Source of the DNA: Timema cristinae
Lineage: Eukaryota; Arthropoda; Insecta; Phasmatodea; Timematidae
Length of the DNA stretch: 64,000 bases
Reading direction: 5' to 3'
Assembly: GCA_039000515.1 (NCBI GenBank)
Contig: JBCFYV010000100.1
Span: forward strand, 22,706,305-22,770,304
Part shown: one piece after another, positions 22,154 to 34,335 of the stretch
How the letters are laid out: each line of letters opens with the position of its first letter
Numbering within the stretch: position 1 is the first letter of the stretch
The notes under the pieces: generated by a model
Seen by the model: only the letters and a program-made list of their open reading frames with translations
What the model was told of the DNA's origin: nothing
The model's database searches: none
Program-made: the position numbers and the translations under genes

Positions 22154-22652
22154 CTTGATTCACATGTTCGCTGAAAATAGAAAGCAGATTCTACTTGAGG
22201 GGCACAACAACTAGCATACTGTATGTTTAATAATGATGCATTGCAACGCAAACTTAAACAGCTAATTATCACATTTTATTTAGTATATATTTTAGATAAT
22301 TCTCTCGATGTATGTTTACAAATTATAACGATGTGTCGTGGCACAATCCAATACATCGATACACACGCTTATCATTAACGGGCAATTTCAAATCTCCTCA
22401 TAAAGGCCAACGAAGCTGTCTGCTTGCTTCTAGCTCTACAGCGCATGCGTAATGATTTGAGATAGTTGGTTCTGAGATTTGATTGGTTCTCTTGTGCCTA
22501 ACATCTCAGACAGAGTGGGCAAAGAAAATATAAGTTTAACTTAAGCAGAAGAGCTTGCGCAGATGAGGCGGAAATCTTGTGATTGGCTTAGAGCTAAATC
22601 AAGTGACTAAGTTTCTGTTCTGCGTTTGGTTTTCGGTTAACGTGATCCACAG
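22154..22652. mobile_element. About 500-bp MITE inserted in a SINE
   Basis: The left end TTGATTCACATGTTCGCTGA and the right end read inward (GTGGATCACGTTAACCGAAA) are diverged inverted repeats that continue as AGAAAGCAGA and CAAACGCAGA. The interior has GCGCATGCGTAATG and TGATTGGCTTAGAGC segments and no ORF. Clean resumption of the SINE body on the other side supports the boundaries. Confidence 0.65.
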
Positions 22653-22735
22653 TAAGACCCCTATTTCTCATTCCTACACAATTAGAGTAATTATATGAAT
22701 AGCCCGTACGTTTAGTAAAACGGGGATTAAATAAT
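22653..22735 (+). repeat. SINE tail piece, right of MITE
   Basis: CTCATTCCTACACAATTAGA and AGCCCGTACGTTTAGTAAAA are a worn A/C body end and common tail. Confidence 0.65.
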
Positions 22736-24451
22736 AGATAGACGGTATATTTGTTATAGCTTGGGGAAAATAGTTCAAAAATAGGATTTTACTAAATTAC
22801 ACTTGATTAAATTTTCCTCAAAAAACAAACACAGTATTTTATCAAACATAATCAGAGATATTAATATTTTATACCCTTTGAACAAATTTCTAAAATATAT
22901 TTAACAATGCCTATATTTTTTAAATCATTTATTTGTAAACTAACTTCATATTATTTTTATTAATTCCTTTAAATTATTTTATCCACACTTTAAACAAAAT
23001 TGTCAAAGCTATTTTAAAAATAACTGAAAGTTTTAAAAATTGCTTATCATTAAACTACCCTTAAATGAACTTGTACTTCAAAACTAAGTATACAGTTTGA
23101 TTTATGAGGTCAAACACTCTATTTACCCAATTTAATCAAAAACGCTGATGACATTATTGAAAAATTTTGAATTCAAACAGTAAACTACCCTTAATTTTGG
23201 GACTATGGTCAAAATTTAAAATATAAATCCTGAGGTATATCCAAATAATATATAAATATCAAGTTTGAACAAACTCTATTAAACCGTTTCAAATCTGTGG
23301 CCAGGGACAGGCATAATAAAAAATCCACTTTTTCATATTTGAAGGCACATATAACGTATGATAATCTTAATGTCGAGAATTTTCACGAACTCAATACTTC
23401 CTCTTTAGATGATAAAGTAGAAAAAACACTCCTGTATTAAGGGTTAAATTTCTATCACCGCCAATGGCCTAATGGCTTTATTTCAGTTTGTTTTAAAGCT
23501 TTACTGCAGTTAACACTAAATTCAAAGTGCTCTGCTAGGTTTGGCTTAGGAATAATGTGGGATTTCTTTAAAGTGAGATAAAATATAGAATACGATTAAA
23601 CGAGGTGCTTGATGTCATTTAAACAAAACAAAAATTAAGATGCAGCTGTAAATCTCTTGATAAGAGGGATCATATTCATACGATCGAGTAAACAGATAAA
23701 ATATGTTGTTCTGGTTTGTCTAATCCAGAGTTATAATCAGATGTTTAATTTCACATGCTTTCAACCAACACGATAGAACATTTAGGATATCTACCTAGCT
23801 TACATATTTAATATAAAGTAAGAAATTAATTACATAGTAACAGATCATTGTGTCCACAAAAAAAAGTCCCGATTCTTAAGTCCGAGCTTCGTAAGACTTC
23901 GCAGAAGTTAGATCAACCTTTTTCTAACTGCCACAGTTATGATAGATTAAAAAGAACCAATCACTAAAAGCACCGAAATTTCGCGAGACACGTTTTTACG
24001 AACAGCCAGTACTTATCACATTAAAATTACTATAAAATCTTTTTGAAGACCATTGTTGCATTTTTGAAGTAATATACATTTGCGGAATAAAACGAAATAT
24101 AGTCATTTGACAAAATTAACATCTTTGTGCCTTAAATTATGCTCAATGTTGTTGATTTAAATGCTAATTAACAATAACACTAATAACGTCGTTATTGATT
24201 AACTTGATCGTGAGAACGCCAGAAAAAATAAATAGGAGGCTACCAACTGCGCTAATACAACAAAATAGTCTTTAAACCAAAGACTATTGGTAAAAGTGTT
24301 TGAACGGGATAGTTTGACACCCATGTTGTCCAAATACAAATATTTAAAGGAAGTAAAAGAAGAAAATGACACAAATTAAAGCTAGATTGAGATATTTTTT
24401 TATCTTCATGTCTTTAGTCTTAAGTCACTTTCAAATAACGTTATTTTCAAC
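22736..24451. other. Unassigned AT-rich DNA, no gene seen
   Basis: About 1.7 kb without tRNA-like boxes, tandem repeats or recognisable frames. CTACCCTTAA occurs near 23055 and 23185. Confidence 0.45.
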
Positions 24452-24735
24452 CGGCCCTGTGGAGTAGTGCTCAATGCACCTGGCTACGAACTTAGGGGTG
24501 CCGGATTTGATTCCCGGCTGTTTAAACACCCTACCCTCTACATCCTAGCTTTTAACTACACTAAAGTGGATCGACATCAGGGCTTACAAAAATTAAATTT
24601 ATAATTATGTAGGATGCCGTCTAAAGGGATTGATTACCTTGCTCAAGGGATGTCGGTAGTCATGATCACTAACCCTGGGACCACGAGGTGTCATAAGACC
24701 TATAGAAGGGAAATGTAACACAGATACACAAATTA
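24452..24735 (+). repeat. tRNA-like SINE of a different family
   Basis: Head GGCCCTGTGGAGTAGTGCTC with B box CCGGATTTGATTCCCGG closely resembles the head of the reverse copy near 63650, but the tail is neither of the two tails seen elsewhere (GGTGTCATAAGACC at the end). Confidence 0.6.
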
Positions 24736-25694
24736 CCAGTGACTAGTAAATTAAATAAATACTCAGACCTCTGTTATATTCAATATTTTAGTATATTGTG
24801 CTAGTGTAATTAACTTATTGAACATCGACTATTATATAGTCATACTTTAAAATGCACCTTGAGAGACAACATAACAATAAAAATATACTGGGTTTGGGGA
24901 GGGAGGGAATGGGATAGATTATAACCTCTTACTAACTAAACAATGGATCAAATACATATTTGATAGTCGTCTCCATGACGACAGATAGTAATAATTTACT
25001 TAAGAATATACAAATACAAATTGGAAATTTAAATAAAATTTAGATCAATTTCAGGTGAATACTCAATAATTAATTATAAAGGTTTATTAATGTAAAGTAT
25101 TTCAAACACAAGTTAAAATAAAATAATTGGCAGTCTTCAAGATAGGTCCAAAAAGGAAGCGAATGAAAATCATTATGGATTCCCTTTTGTTTATTTATAG
25201 AAAGATTGTTAATTACGAGATAATTAGCGGTTAGATAATTATATACTCCTTTAACTGTGGAGAAATGTTCACAAACAATAGTTCTTTTATCACAAATGAA
25301 TGTGAAATTATCTTTCTTCCATAAATATTGATAGGTTAAAAAGTAAATCATCATTTGGATTTTGTCAATGGTTAAAGATAAGATAATTAATAATAATGCT
25401 TAGTGAAATTGTTTATTATGTTGATAATACCTTGGTAGATCACTAAAAAAATACACTCAGGACTTTACAAAATATGTCCTTCTTCAATGTTAGTGTTTCT
25501 TGTTTTGGGTTCGATGATGTAAACGGGATTTACGTGAATTGTTCACTCCCCGAATTATTTAAATCACTGTTCTTTAAAACAGATTGTGTAGGAGTACTCT
25601 ATTGCATTCTGGCATTCACTTCCCCAATTCAAACGGTCATATAATCAATATTCACTAAATAATCTATTGACTTAGTTTTATAAATGCCGAAAAG
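24736..25694. other. Unassigned AT-rich DNA, no gene seen
   Basis: Nothing supported. The minus-strand frame 25070-25354 (94 codons) is AT-rich and unrecognised. Confidence 0.45.
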
Positions 25695-25706
25695 TTCTTT
25701 AAAATA

Positions 25707-25971
25707 CCCGCCTCTGTGGCGTAGTTGGCTAACGCGCTTGTCGTATTGATCCCGACTGCTGAGGACGTGGAGATCGAGGTTCGAATCTCGGTCGGGTGAA
25801 CTGAGGTTTTTTTCCTAAATTGGTTTTCCACTCTCCCTCCACGCAAATGCGGGTTCACTTCCTTTAATTCGACCTTCCCAATTCCTAATCCGTTAGTGTA
25901 ATTAGTACTTAAGCGTATAACCCGAACGGGTAGTAAGACGCGGTGCTAAATAATAAAAAAATTCTTTAAAA
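25707..25971 (+). repeat. Head-A SINE with 12-bp TSD
   Basis: Near-consensus head (CTCTGTGGCGTAGTTGGCTA) with A box and B box (GAGGTTCGAATCTCGG), A/C body, and intact tail. Exact flanks TTCTTTAAAATA at 25695-25706 and 25972-25983. One of the best reference copies. Confidence 0.95.
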
Positions 25972-25983
25972 TATCGTAAACAT

Positions 25984-26639
25984 AACAAATTCTATTGCAA
26001 ATGTAATTCACTATAATTCACTATTAATTAATATTTATAAAGGACGAAAGAGTCTTTAAAATGTATTGAGCATAACAAATCATATTACAATATGTATATA
26101 TATTCATCGGAAATAAATCGGAAATCAGGTATAAACAAAAGTTAAATGTCAAGATAACTGACCCAACTCAATGTAAATTAGGTTCGTCGAGGTTTCATTC
26201 ATTTTGAAACAACTCTAGGAATGCTTTGGAAATTACAAGACCATCCTGATACCATACAAAGCTTCACGATACGGCCTCGGACCAGTTGGTAAAAAGAATT
26301 ACACTTCGTGTTAAGTATTAAACCTTAAAACTCAAAATATTTAAAACCCTTAGTAATTGTTATAATAATCACATATAAAGATTTAAAAACCCTTTGAGTA
26401 AATAAAAAAATTAAATCGTTTCCCTTGTCAGGCGAGCGTCTCGTCATAGAGAACTGTATGTTATACTGTATACTGTTATACCTTTCTCTATGGCCTCTTA
26501 TTGATCTTGGTGGCATTTTGGTGAAAGAATCCATCTTCCATAGCATATTTTAGTTGTTATTTTAAGATCTGTATTGTTTAGACGACCAGGAGGTTTGAGG
26601 ACCCGTGTTTGTTATAGTTGGTACCGTCGATATTTTTTA
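25984..26639. other. Unassigned DNA
   Basis: AT-rich with no gene. A near-direct repeat (TTCTTTAAAATATCGTAAACATAACAAAT and TCTTTAAAATGTATTGAGCATAACAAAT, compared over 25973-26000 and 26052-26078) suggests a short local duplication of about 80 bp. Confidence 0.45.
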
Positions 26640-26826
26640 CTGAAAGGGGAATTACCTCAACGGTCACCAGGGTTTGGTTCATTAGGCGTGTTTCTACGGG
26701 TTCCACACCCTAATACTCTCTATCACCATCACCTCACCTTATCTGGGCATGGAAAGAGCTTCCATGGAAAGGATGTACGATTAGTACATTCAGACGTCCT
26801 CTTGGCAAAAGTACGCTAGTACTGGC
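26640..26826 (+). repeat. Second SINE family, 3' part
   Basis: Shares CTGAAAGGGGAATTACC with the copy near 63550, and the 3' end GGATGTACGATTAGTACATT then GTACTGGCT with the copy at 63022-63312. The head is not recognisable to the left. The hairpin GGATGTAC/GTACATTC lies near the 3' end. Confidence 0.75.
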
Positions 26827-27349
26827 TAATCTTTCCAATAACTGGGCTACGAATTGATGTAGCTCAGACGCATAATATCACTAACGTTATTTTCGAGTGG
26901 GGTTGATTATGTTTTATTATATGTAAAATTATTGAATATAATAATAGGTGAGTGAAACTTAAAAACTCCAAAAGTTTTAAATACTTTTGAAAGAGAAAGC
27001 TAATATTCAAAAGCTGGCTATCATATACTTGATTTTTTTTAAAAGATGTGTAGATTGTGTAAACCCACGTGGACTGGTTAACAAGTGTGTTGAACATCGT
27101 AATAGTATTCTGCATTTTTTTAAACGTCAGTTTTCTGAATCTTAATTTTAAAAACAATCGTCTCTTGAAAGATACAAAATCTAATAATTTTTTTGTTTTT
27201 CTTCTTACCGAAATACAACTTTTTATCAAAGTCCAATAATTTTATCTTCTACAAATCAGTGTCTCTAGCATTCACAATTCGACAGTGAAGTGTGAATCGA
27301 AATTAAACCACCAATAGATTAAAGAAAAAGGTTTTTTATTTAAAAAAAA
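26827..27349. other. Unassigned AT-rich DNA
   Basis: The minus-strand frame 26864-27229 (121 codons) is open but of low complexity, rich in K, F, L, I and S, and not recognised. Confidence 0.4.
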
Positions 27350-27570
27350 AACGCTTGTCTGGTGTAATGGTCTCTAATCACTTTCGTGTTATCCGAGACT
27401 GCCGTTGACGGGAAGATCCGGGTTCGAATCGATTTGGATGTACTGAGGGTTATTTCACTCTCCTTCCCCGTTAATGTGGGTACGCTCTAAATTAAACCTT
27501 CTTCATCCCCAATACAATAATGTAATTAGTACGTAGGCGTTTACAGTTAGTAAGACGCGGTGCTAAAACA
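27350..27570 (+). repeat. Head-C SINE, somewhat shortened body
   Basis: A-box region GGTGTAATGGTCTCTAATC, B box GGGTTCGAATCG, short A/C body, and tail GTTAGTAAGACGCGGTGCTA. The CCCGAACGGG hairpin is eroded. Confidence 0.85.
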
Positions 27571-27714
27571 AACTATATATATTCTAAACGTATCGTATTA
27601 CTTCTTTCAATACTCGAAGCGAAAGTAAAAAAATCGTCAAAAAAATATAAAACTCAAGATTTTGATAAATGTCGGCGTTTCATGACTCCCTGAAAACAAA
27701 AAGTTGTTTTCACA

Positions 27715-27840
27715 ATTCTGAATAGCCGTCTGTCTGTCGTCTGTCTGTACCTCGGGATATCCGAAATTATTTTACCGATTGGGGTAAAACTTGGTATCTA
27801 AGGTTTTCTTAAGGTCACTCGGGGAATTTTTGGAATAAGA
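27715..27840 (+). repeat. Dispersed repeat with CTGTCTGT and ACCGATTGGGG
   Basis: CTGTCTGTCGTCTGTCTG, then GGATATCCGAAATTATTTTA and CCGATTGGGGTAAAACTTGG. An antisense relative lies at 56840-56940. Function unknown. Similar segments are widespread in arthropod genomes. Confidence 0.6.
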
Positions 27841-29769
27841 GAGATAACACTAAAATTAAAGATAGTTTATTGAATTTCATAAAGAGAAAAAAATCCATTT
27901 TCTCAAAATTCTTTCTAACGATTTTAATTATATTTTATATCTAGACACTTTATTATTATATATAAGATAGCAATTCACATTTTATCATGAACATGATTTT
28001 GAGGGCACTTTACACGGAGGTAATTTTCCAAAACTCATCATTTCTCCACAAATATTGAGATACGAATTAACTTTCATTGTAAAGTTGTAGTACTATTAGA
28101 GATTAAAATATTTTATTTGAAATATATATTTTATAAAACAATAATTTCTTATCTATAATTAAATATATATGCTGTTTAATTTAAGTCTGAAAATGAAATT
28201 TATTCTTATTCTCCTTTGTGAACAAAGAAGTTTCTCTTTTCTCAATTTTTCATTAACAATGTTCCTAGAACCTAATGTCATAGAGTAAGTAACAGTATAT
28301 ATTATTTCATTTATGATCTTTGGTGAAGTATTTCTACAACAATGTAAAGAACAATTATTTAGTTTCACAAATCTTACGAATTTTTAATAAATTTATATTT
28401 TAAGATAAAAACGAGAGAAAATATATTCGGTGTCACCGTACCATTTATTTTATTTACTCTTTTGTCAATATAATTCATGTAAAACTTCACTAAGTAAAAG
28501 ATATTATTTTCACAACAAATTTTAAAAGAAATAATGAAAAATTGGGTTATTCTTATCCAATTTCATGGAGTTGTTTTATTTTGGTGAATATAATTGCACA
28601 AAATAATTACCTTCCTATAATGTGACACGATATCACACGATTAACTATTCGGAGGGTGTACAAAATTAAACTATTCTAGGGACAATACGTACAGTACGTT
28701 AAGTAGTGGACCGGACAGTATAGAACTAACGAGAAAATGACAATGGAGGATTTACAAGCAAAAAACTGATAAGGTACTGAAATAACTAAAGGTATTTTTG
28801 GCTTTTTTATTACAAACTTTTGACTACAAAATATACTTCTATACAACATCTACACAGATAAACAAACTTATATGTATATCATATTGTAACTTTAAGTTAA
28901 AATAGTAGCTTTATCTCTAAATCTGTGTGGGTACAGAATAAAGTTATGAAAAATGAAACTATTTTCTTTAAATGATAATAAATACCATTCAAATTAAATT
29001 AATTGATATTGTGTTTTCCAAAGCATAATTATCCAACTAATAACTTAATATTTAAATTCAATAAATGTCACAACCCCGTAATAAATTGTTTATTATAACT
29101 ATATTATATTATATAAATTGTTTTCGAAATCATAAATATGTATTAGCTATACAATGACTTTATCTAAAAAAAATGCAATACTCTACAAATTTCTAGAAAA
29201 TTCATTATCATTTTAGCCTTATTGCATTTTAAGTATAAAGGATACAGGGGGAATAGGGGGTAAGTCACATTACACACATTTTCCAAGACTACAGCTATTA
29301 TATCTCAAATTCCATTAGGACCCCAGATTAATATTCATCTTAATTAATTTAGATATGGCAGAGACCTACCTACCTCAACAATAATCTAAAGTGCATTATG
29401 GGTATCATACTTGTTTAAAAATGGAATCAATTTGAGTTAAAATTGGTCTTTCCCCCTTTTTCCCCTCTAACATAAATTTATTTGTGTCTGTGAATCCAAG
29501 AGATGCACATTAATTTTTTTTATAAATATGCCTCTTTTACAATAAAGTTATCCTCCAAAAGAAGGCTACTTAGCATATTATTGTATCTACTTAAATATCC
29601 ACAATAAATATTGTTTAATTAGATTGGTAAGAGCTCCACCTAGAGCTATGATCAAGGAAATCAGATTTTTTTAAATTTCGTAATCCTTATAATTCACCTT
29701 GTAATATTTAAGTTATATTAAATCAACCAAAATAAAAAGACGAGTCAGTATGTAAATCCCAATACCTTG
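27841..29769. other. Unassigned AT-rich DNA, no gene seen
   Basis: Nearly 2 kb of AT-rich DNA without a recognisable frame, repeat or RNA gene. Confidence 0.45.
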
Positions 29770-29773
29770 TAAT

Positions 29774-30867
29774 GGGCCGCTATTATGACGCCTGGTTAAA
29801 TATTAATCTGGCCGATAAATATTTGTATCTGGTCCATAAGCTAAAAAAGCGTCTTATGACCGCCAGATAGCATTTATCTGCCAGATAAAATGTATTTACC
29901 AACACATTTTTATCATGAGATGTACTATGTGCCGGATAACTTTGATCTGAAAGTTAAAAGGGCGTTGCCATAGTGACGCGTTGTTTTTCATGAGGTTTAG
30001 CCTATCAGACTCTGTTTTTAGGTTAAAATCTTGGCTCACGTGTTTATTAGGTACAGGCTTAGGCTCTAACTATATAAAAAGTTAGAACACTTAATTCACA
30101 CTTTTATATAAACTTACAAGCTATTTGTAGGGTTATATTTATATAAGAACAAATTATCAAAATGTGAGTAGGTGACCTGGCGGTCTAGGGGTAAGGTGTC
30201 AGACTTTTGTGCTGGCGGCCGGGGTTCAATCCTCGGTCCCGGCACAAATTTATCTGATTTCCAAACCCTTCCTTCACCTCTGACAAGACATCTTGTGAAT
30301 GTGTGGAATGCCAGGCCTCCACCGTGGTTCGGATTCCACGTTAAACTGTAGGTCCTCCATTTCATCTCACAATCACCCTACCATTACACATTAGCGCAAG
30401 TGCGTATAACCCGAACGGGTAGTAAGACGTGGTGCTAATAATAATAATAATAATAATAAAATGTGAGTACAATAAACATAATTTTGTAAACGGTGTACCA
30501 AACTATTGACCACATTTTGACAGACACCATAATTAATACTTACAATACAACCTAGCTTCTGCACCCACGTGACACCATCTGTTTACTCTCACTCGTTAGC
30601 CGCCATTATTTAACAAATGTTGAGCGTTTTAGCCACTAGCTAGGTTGTAGCGGAAGCAGCAGGGTTTATACGTATGTGCGCACCAGTAAAAACATTACCA
30701 ACATTGACTTTTATTCTTAGAACTATATTTATCCTACAGATAGCTATCCGGCAGATATATTCAGTTTATAATACGCGTAATATATTAAAGTGGCTGAATA
30801 CCTTTATCTGGTCGCCAACTTTAACCTCCCGATAGCAATATTCATTCGGTAGTCATAAGACCGGCCC
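29774..30867. mobile_element. 1.1-kb TIR element interrupted by a SINE
   Basis: The left end GGGCCGCTATTATGACGCC and the right end read inward GGGCCGGTCTTATGACTACC are inverted repeats. TAA lies next to both ends (29770-29772 and 30868-30870), suggesting a PIF/Harbinger-like 3-bp target. Subterminal CCAGATA and GGCAGATA motifs recur on both sides (29860-29890 and 30735-30755). No transposase. Removing the 287-bp SINE and one duplication leaves about 800 bp. Confidence 0.7.
30171..30457 (+). repeat. Full-length head-B SINE with exact TSD
   Basis: All modules are present: head with A box TGGCGGTCTAGGGG and B box GGGGTTCAATCCTCGG, head-B body, common tail (GACGTGGTGCTAA), (TAA)n. Exact flanks AAAATGTGAGTA at 30159-30170 and 30458-30469. 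A reference copy for this subfamily. Confidence 0.96.
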
Positions 30868-30945
30868 TAAAAAGGCAGTTAGGTGTAGTGGTGCACCCAG
30901 GTGGGGAGGGGGTTGGAAGCTGGGCAGTTAACCCTCCCAAGACTT

Positions 30946-31201
30946 CTTTCTTTAGCACCGCGTCTTACTACCCTTTCGGGTTATACGCTTTTATACTAAT
31001 CACGATAATGGTTTTAGGAATTAGTAAGGCTATATTTAGAGAAAATGTACTCGCATTTGAGTGTATCGAGACTGGAAAAAATTTTGGAAAAAAAACACCC
31101 TCAGTATACCTGACCGAGATTCAAACCACGATCTTCCCATCATTGGCAGTCTAATCTACTGCTAGATTAGCGTGCTAGATCAAACGGCTAACGAGGCGGG
31201 A
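30946..31201 (-). repeat. Head-C SINE, reverse, with exact TSD
   Basis: Tail complement TTTAGCACCGCGTCTTACTA, body, B-box complement GATTCAAACCACGATC, and head complement CTAACGAGGCGGG. Flanked by CTCCCAAGACTT at 30934-30945 and 31202-31213. Confidence 0.94.
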
Positions 31202-31449
31202 CTCCCAAGACTTAAAATAATTTAAATAAAAACAATCGAAGATATAAACACATTGAATGGTGCTGCCATCTAGCGATGGAAGTTTGCACTGACATTTGTT
31301 TTGTTTATTTTATCTATCTATGGTCTGTACAAAAGGAATCAAATGGTCGGAGGAAAAAGCCAAAGGTGTCTTTTTTTTATATTTTAACAGCTAAAGCTTT
31401 TCGCCTCTAGTCAATGCAAAGTATAAATATAACAACAAAGCAAAATAAC

Positions 31450-31700
31450 CTAGTCAGTGTCCGCATGGTCTAAGGTTCAACTCTTGCAATAGACTAGACT
31501 GCCGAAGACGGAAAGATCGGAGTTTGATCCCAATCGTGTGTACTGATGGTGGTGTTTCCTAAATGGATTTTCACTCTTTCTTCACACAAATTCGGGTACA
31601 CTTCCTCTAAATAATTTAACCTTCCTAATCTCTAACATATTAGCGTAAATAGTACATAGGTGTATAACTCTAATGAATAGTATAACGTGGTCCAAAGACA
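31450..31700 (+). repeat. Head-C SINE, diverged
   Basis: CCGCATGGTCTAAGGTTCAA and TCGGAGTTTGATCCCAATC give the head, followed by the A/C body. The tail is worn (AACTCTAATGAATAGTATAA). Confidence 0.83.
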
Positions 31701-33484
31701 ACTTATGTTAAATAATATTAATTAAAACATAATGTGAACATGTGTCGAATATAAAGATCATGTTTTAAGACCTGTTTTATTCACGACTTTATATTCAAAA
31801 GATAAACAGTTACGCATAACCTAAAGTTGTCCAAAAATTTCAAATTGTTTAAGATTACATAAACAATAGCTTAAGTAAATTGTATGTAATGTCACTTATA
31901 TTATTTATATTCCTGCCTTAGTTACCATGATACATACCTCAAAATAACATCAAGGTTTCTTGTATTCGACATTTTCCTGACTTCCATAATTTAAGGGCTG
32001 TTTCTCCTAATGTATACCCTTTTCTAGAGAAATTTCACTTTGGATAAAAACTTGATCTTATAGTTCGTTACGCCCAACTAAAAGAAAATGTCTTGGTGCG
32101 TCACTGACCAGGCGACTCAGTTTAAAGGTAGGCTGGCAGAAATGTTCTTTAATTGAATATATTTTCTCCTGTTTTTTTCCCCTCGCTCATTCATTATACT
32201 AAGGTAACATAATGAGTGTTAGGTGATGAACTTTCGTTCAGCAAGATATTAATATAAGTTGATCACAATTAAATGTTTGTAATCTGTGATAGTGTCGCAG
32301 TTTGCACCAACTCGACACAGGTACAATGGAATTATTTTAACCATATTGATAAAATATTAGAATAACAATATAGATTTATTATGACAGAAAAATAAAAGAT
32401 ATGTTTTATTACAATAGACATACAAAAACATACGTTAAAGTTCCAAATTAATACTGTTGTTGCTACACGGGCAAGATCAAATGCAGCACGCTTGAAGAGC
32501 AATGTTCAATTACAAAACAGCTGGACTGACGCCAGGCTACGGTCAGTTGATTCTAAAAGAAAAATAGTGAGATAATTATAAACAAACGTTAACTGAAAAG
32601 ATTTACATATAGTATTTTTAATACATAATTTAAGCTAGCTTGCTGGGTTAGGACTTAAGAAAATCCTTAAGAGACATTGTATAATGAATAGCAATAGAAA
32701 GGTTATTTGATTACATTGGTAGATGGCTAACATACAGTGTCTACACACAATAGTACTATGGCCGGTCCTTCCCTATTGGTACAGCCAGAGCATTCAATAG
32801 TACATGTAATTAATGACCCACTGCCTGGGGTACAAAACTAATTTAATTCATACAATACTAATACTCAGCCAATAGATGCCAAAAACGGGCAAAGAGAAAA
32901 AAGGTATTATCTGCGGGACCGCATATGGAAACAAGCGGAGTTCCACGCTTTACACACCAAGCTAATACCACACGCGAAGCGTGACAACAAGGATGATTCA
33001 ACACATTGAATACAATGACCCAACTTGGTCCTAGAAAAAGGATAGACAGCCTTGTTGTAGCCATAAAAACAAGTATGTAGTCTTAAGGACTAAAAAGGGA
33101 AATATAGTGCTCGTGGAGAATAGTAACCATTTGGACACAAGTCCTTATTACATCTGGAGCTAAAGTCTCCTCCTATATCGAAGCTATATCATATGAATAT
33201 TGGAAAAACATGGTCTCTTGGACCAATATAACAAGTCAAACGACTTAATCAACATTAGAGTCATTGTGACTACACCAACAAAGTTGTAATAACAACACAA
33301 AACCAAAACCTAGTCACTCTGACAAGAAATCAAAATAAACATAATAGTTGCCTCGACTATACTAAGTCTAGATAAACAAGTCAGATGGACTTATTAAATA
33401 AACATTTTCTAATCTTTCAACTAGACGAATAAGTCAGATGGACTTATTAACGTCGCCTCTATCTTAGGAAATCGGAGAGGATTT
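31701..33484. other. Unassigned DNA, possibly a degraded larger element
   Basis: 32440-33480 has less AT bias than its surroundings. The phrase AAGTCAGATGGACTTATTAA occurs twice, at about 33379 and 33431, spaced 52 bp. No protein is recognised; 32858-33064 minus (68 codons) is unidentified. Confidence 0.4.
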
Positions 33485-33725
33485 TCCACGGCGGCACGGT
33501 GGTGAGAACCACGTCCAACACTCCATTAACATTGGTTCCTTCATGAAGAGAGGTTTTCCTCGGTGGTGCGTTGGTGAGAACCACTTCCAACACTCCATGG
33601 CCACCGGTTCCTTCGTGGAGAGAGGTTCCTTCTTCAAAGATGGTATGTGATTGAATACTAGAAACACGCCCAATACTCCATGGCCACCGGTTCTTTCATG
33701 GAGAGAAGTTCCTTCTTCAACGACG
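33485..33725. repeat. Three diverged tandem units of about 73-82 bp
   Basis: Each unit contains CAACACTCCATGGCCACCGG or a variant, then TTCCTTCATGGAGAGAGGTT; anchors lie at about 33533, 33606 and 33688. The minus strand is open across two units (33464-33673) and gives a repeated MECWxWFSP peptide. Whether this is translated is unknown. Confidence 0.7.
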
Positions 33726-34004
33726 TGATGTGATAGAATAGTATAAAGTAAATCTAGAGTACTTATTTTATACCCTTTCTCTGACTAGAACGGAACGAAA
33801 AAAGGAATAGAAAAAGACGTAATAACACAGGGGGTGATAAAAGGACTGGAGCTTGAGGGTTGAGGTAAAGGGGAGGTTCGAAGACACGCCGAGGGTCGTG
33901 GGAGCGAGCCCAACTTAGTTTTAGTTATTTTCCATGGCTGGAGCTGTAGTAAGTGGATGTGCAAGGAAGCACCCTGTCGCCATTCTTGTTGAATATTTTT
34001 CTAA

Positions 34005-34335
34005 AAGGCATGTTGGCGTTATCCGATCCCATCCAGCCACGGTGAGTAAGTCTTGAAGCATATTATTCCTGAATGTATTAGCTTTAATTATCTTCTTTGG
34101 ATTCCACTATTTTAATTTTAGTATTTTTATGCAGATTTGTATTATTAAAATCATTTGTATATTTTCTATTGGGAGCACGTGGATCATATCCGAGTCCAGC
34201 CAGTCGCTAACAGTAGGTTTTGAGTATATTATTATTAAATATTTCAAATCTAATACTCTTCTTTGAATTTTGACAATATAATTATTATAATTTGGTATTT
34301 TTACGTAGCCTAATTGTGTAGGTGTCAACTTTACA
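34005..34335. repeat. Tandem duplication of about 165 bp
   Basis: TATCCGATCCCATCCAGCCA near 34020 matches ATATCCGAGTCCAGCCAGTC near 34187. CTTCTTTGGATTCC near 34091 matches CTTCTTTGAATTTTG near 34258. Spacing is constant at about 167 bp and the units are strongly diverged. Confidence 0.65.

Noticed and set aside
26864..27229. 121-codon minus-strand gene
   Set aside because: Low-complexity K/F/L/I/S composition, no domain, no promoter or splice support; a long frame of this kind is not surprising over 64 kb.
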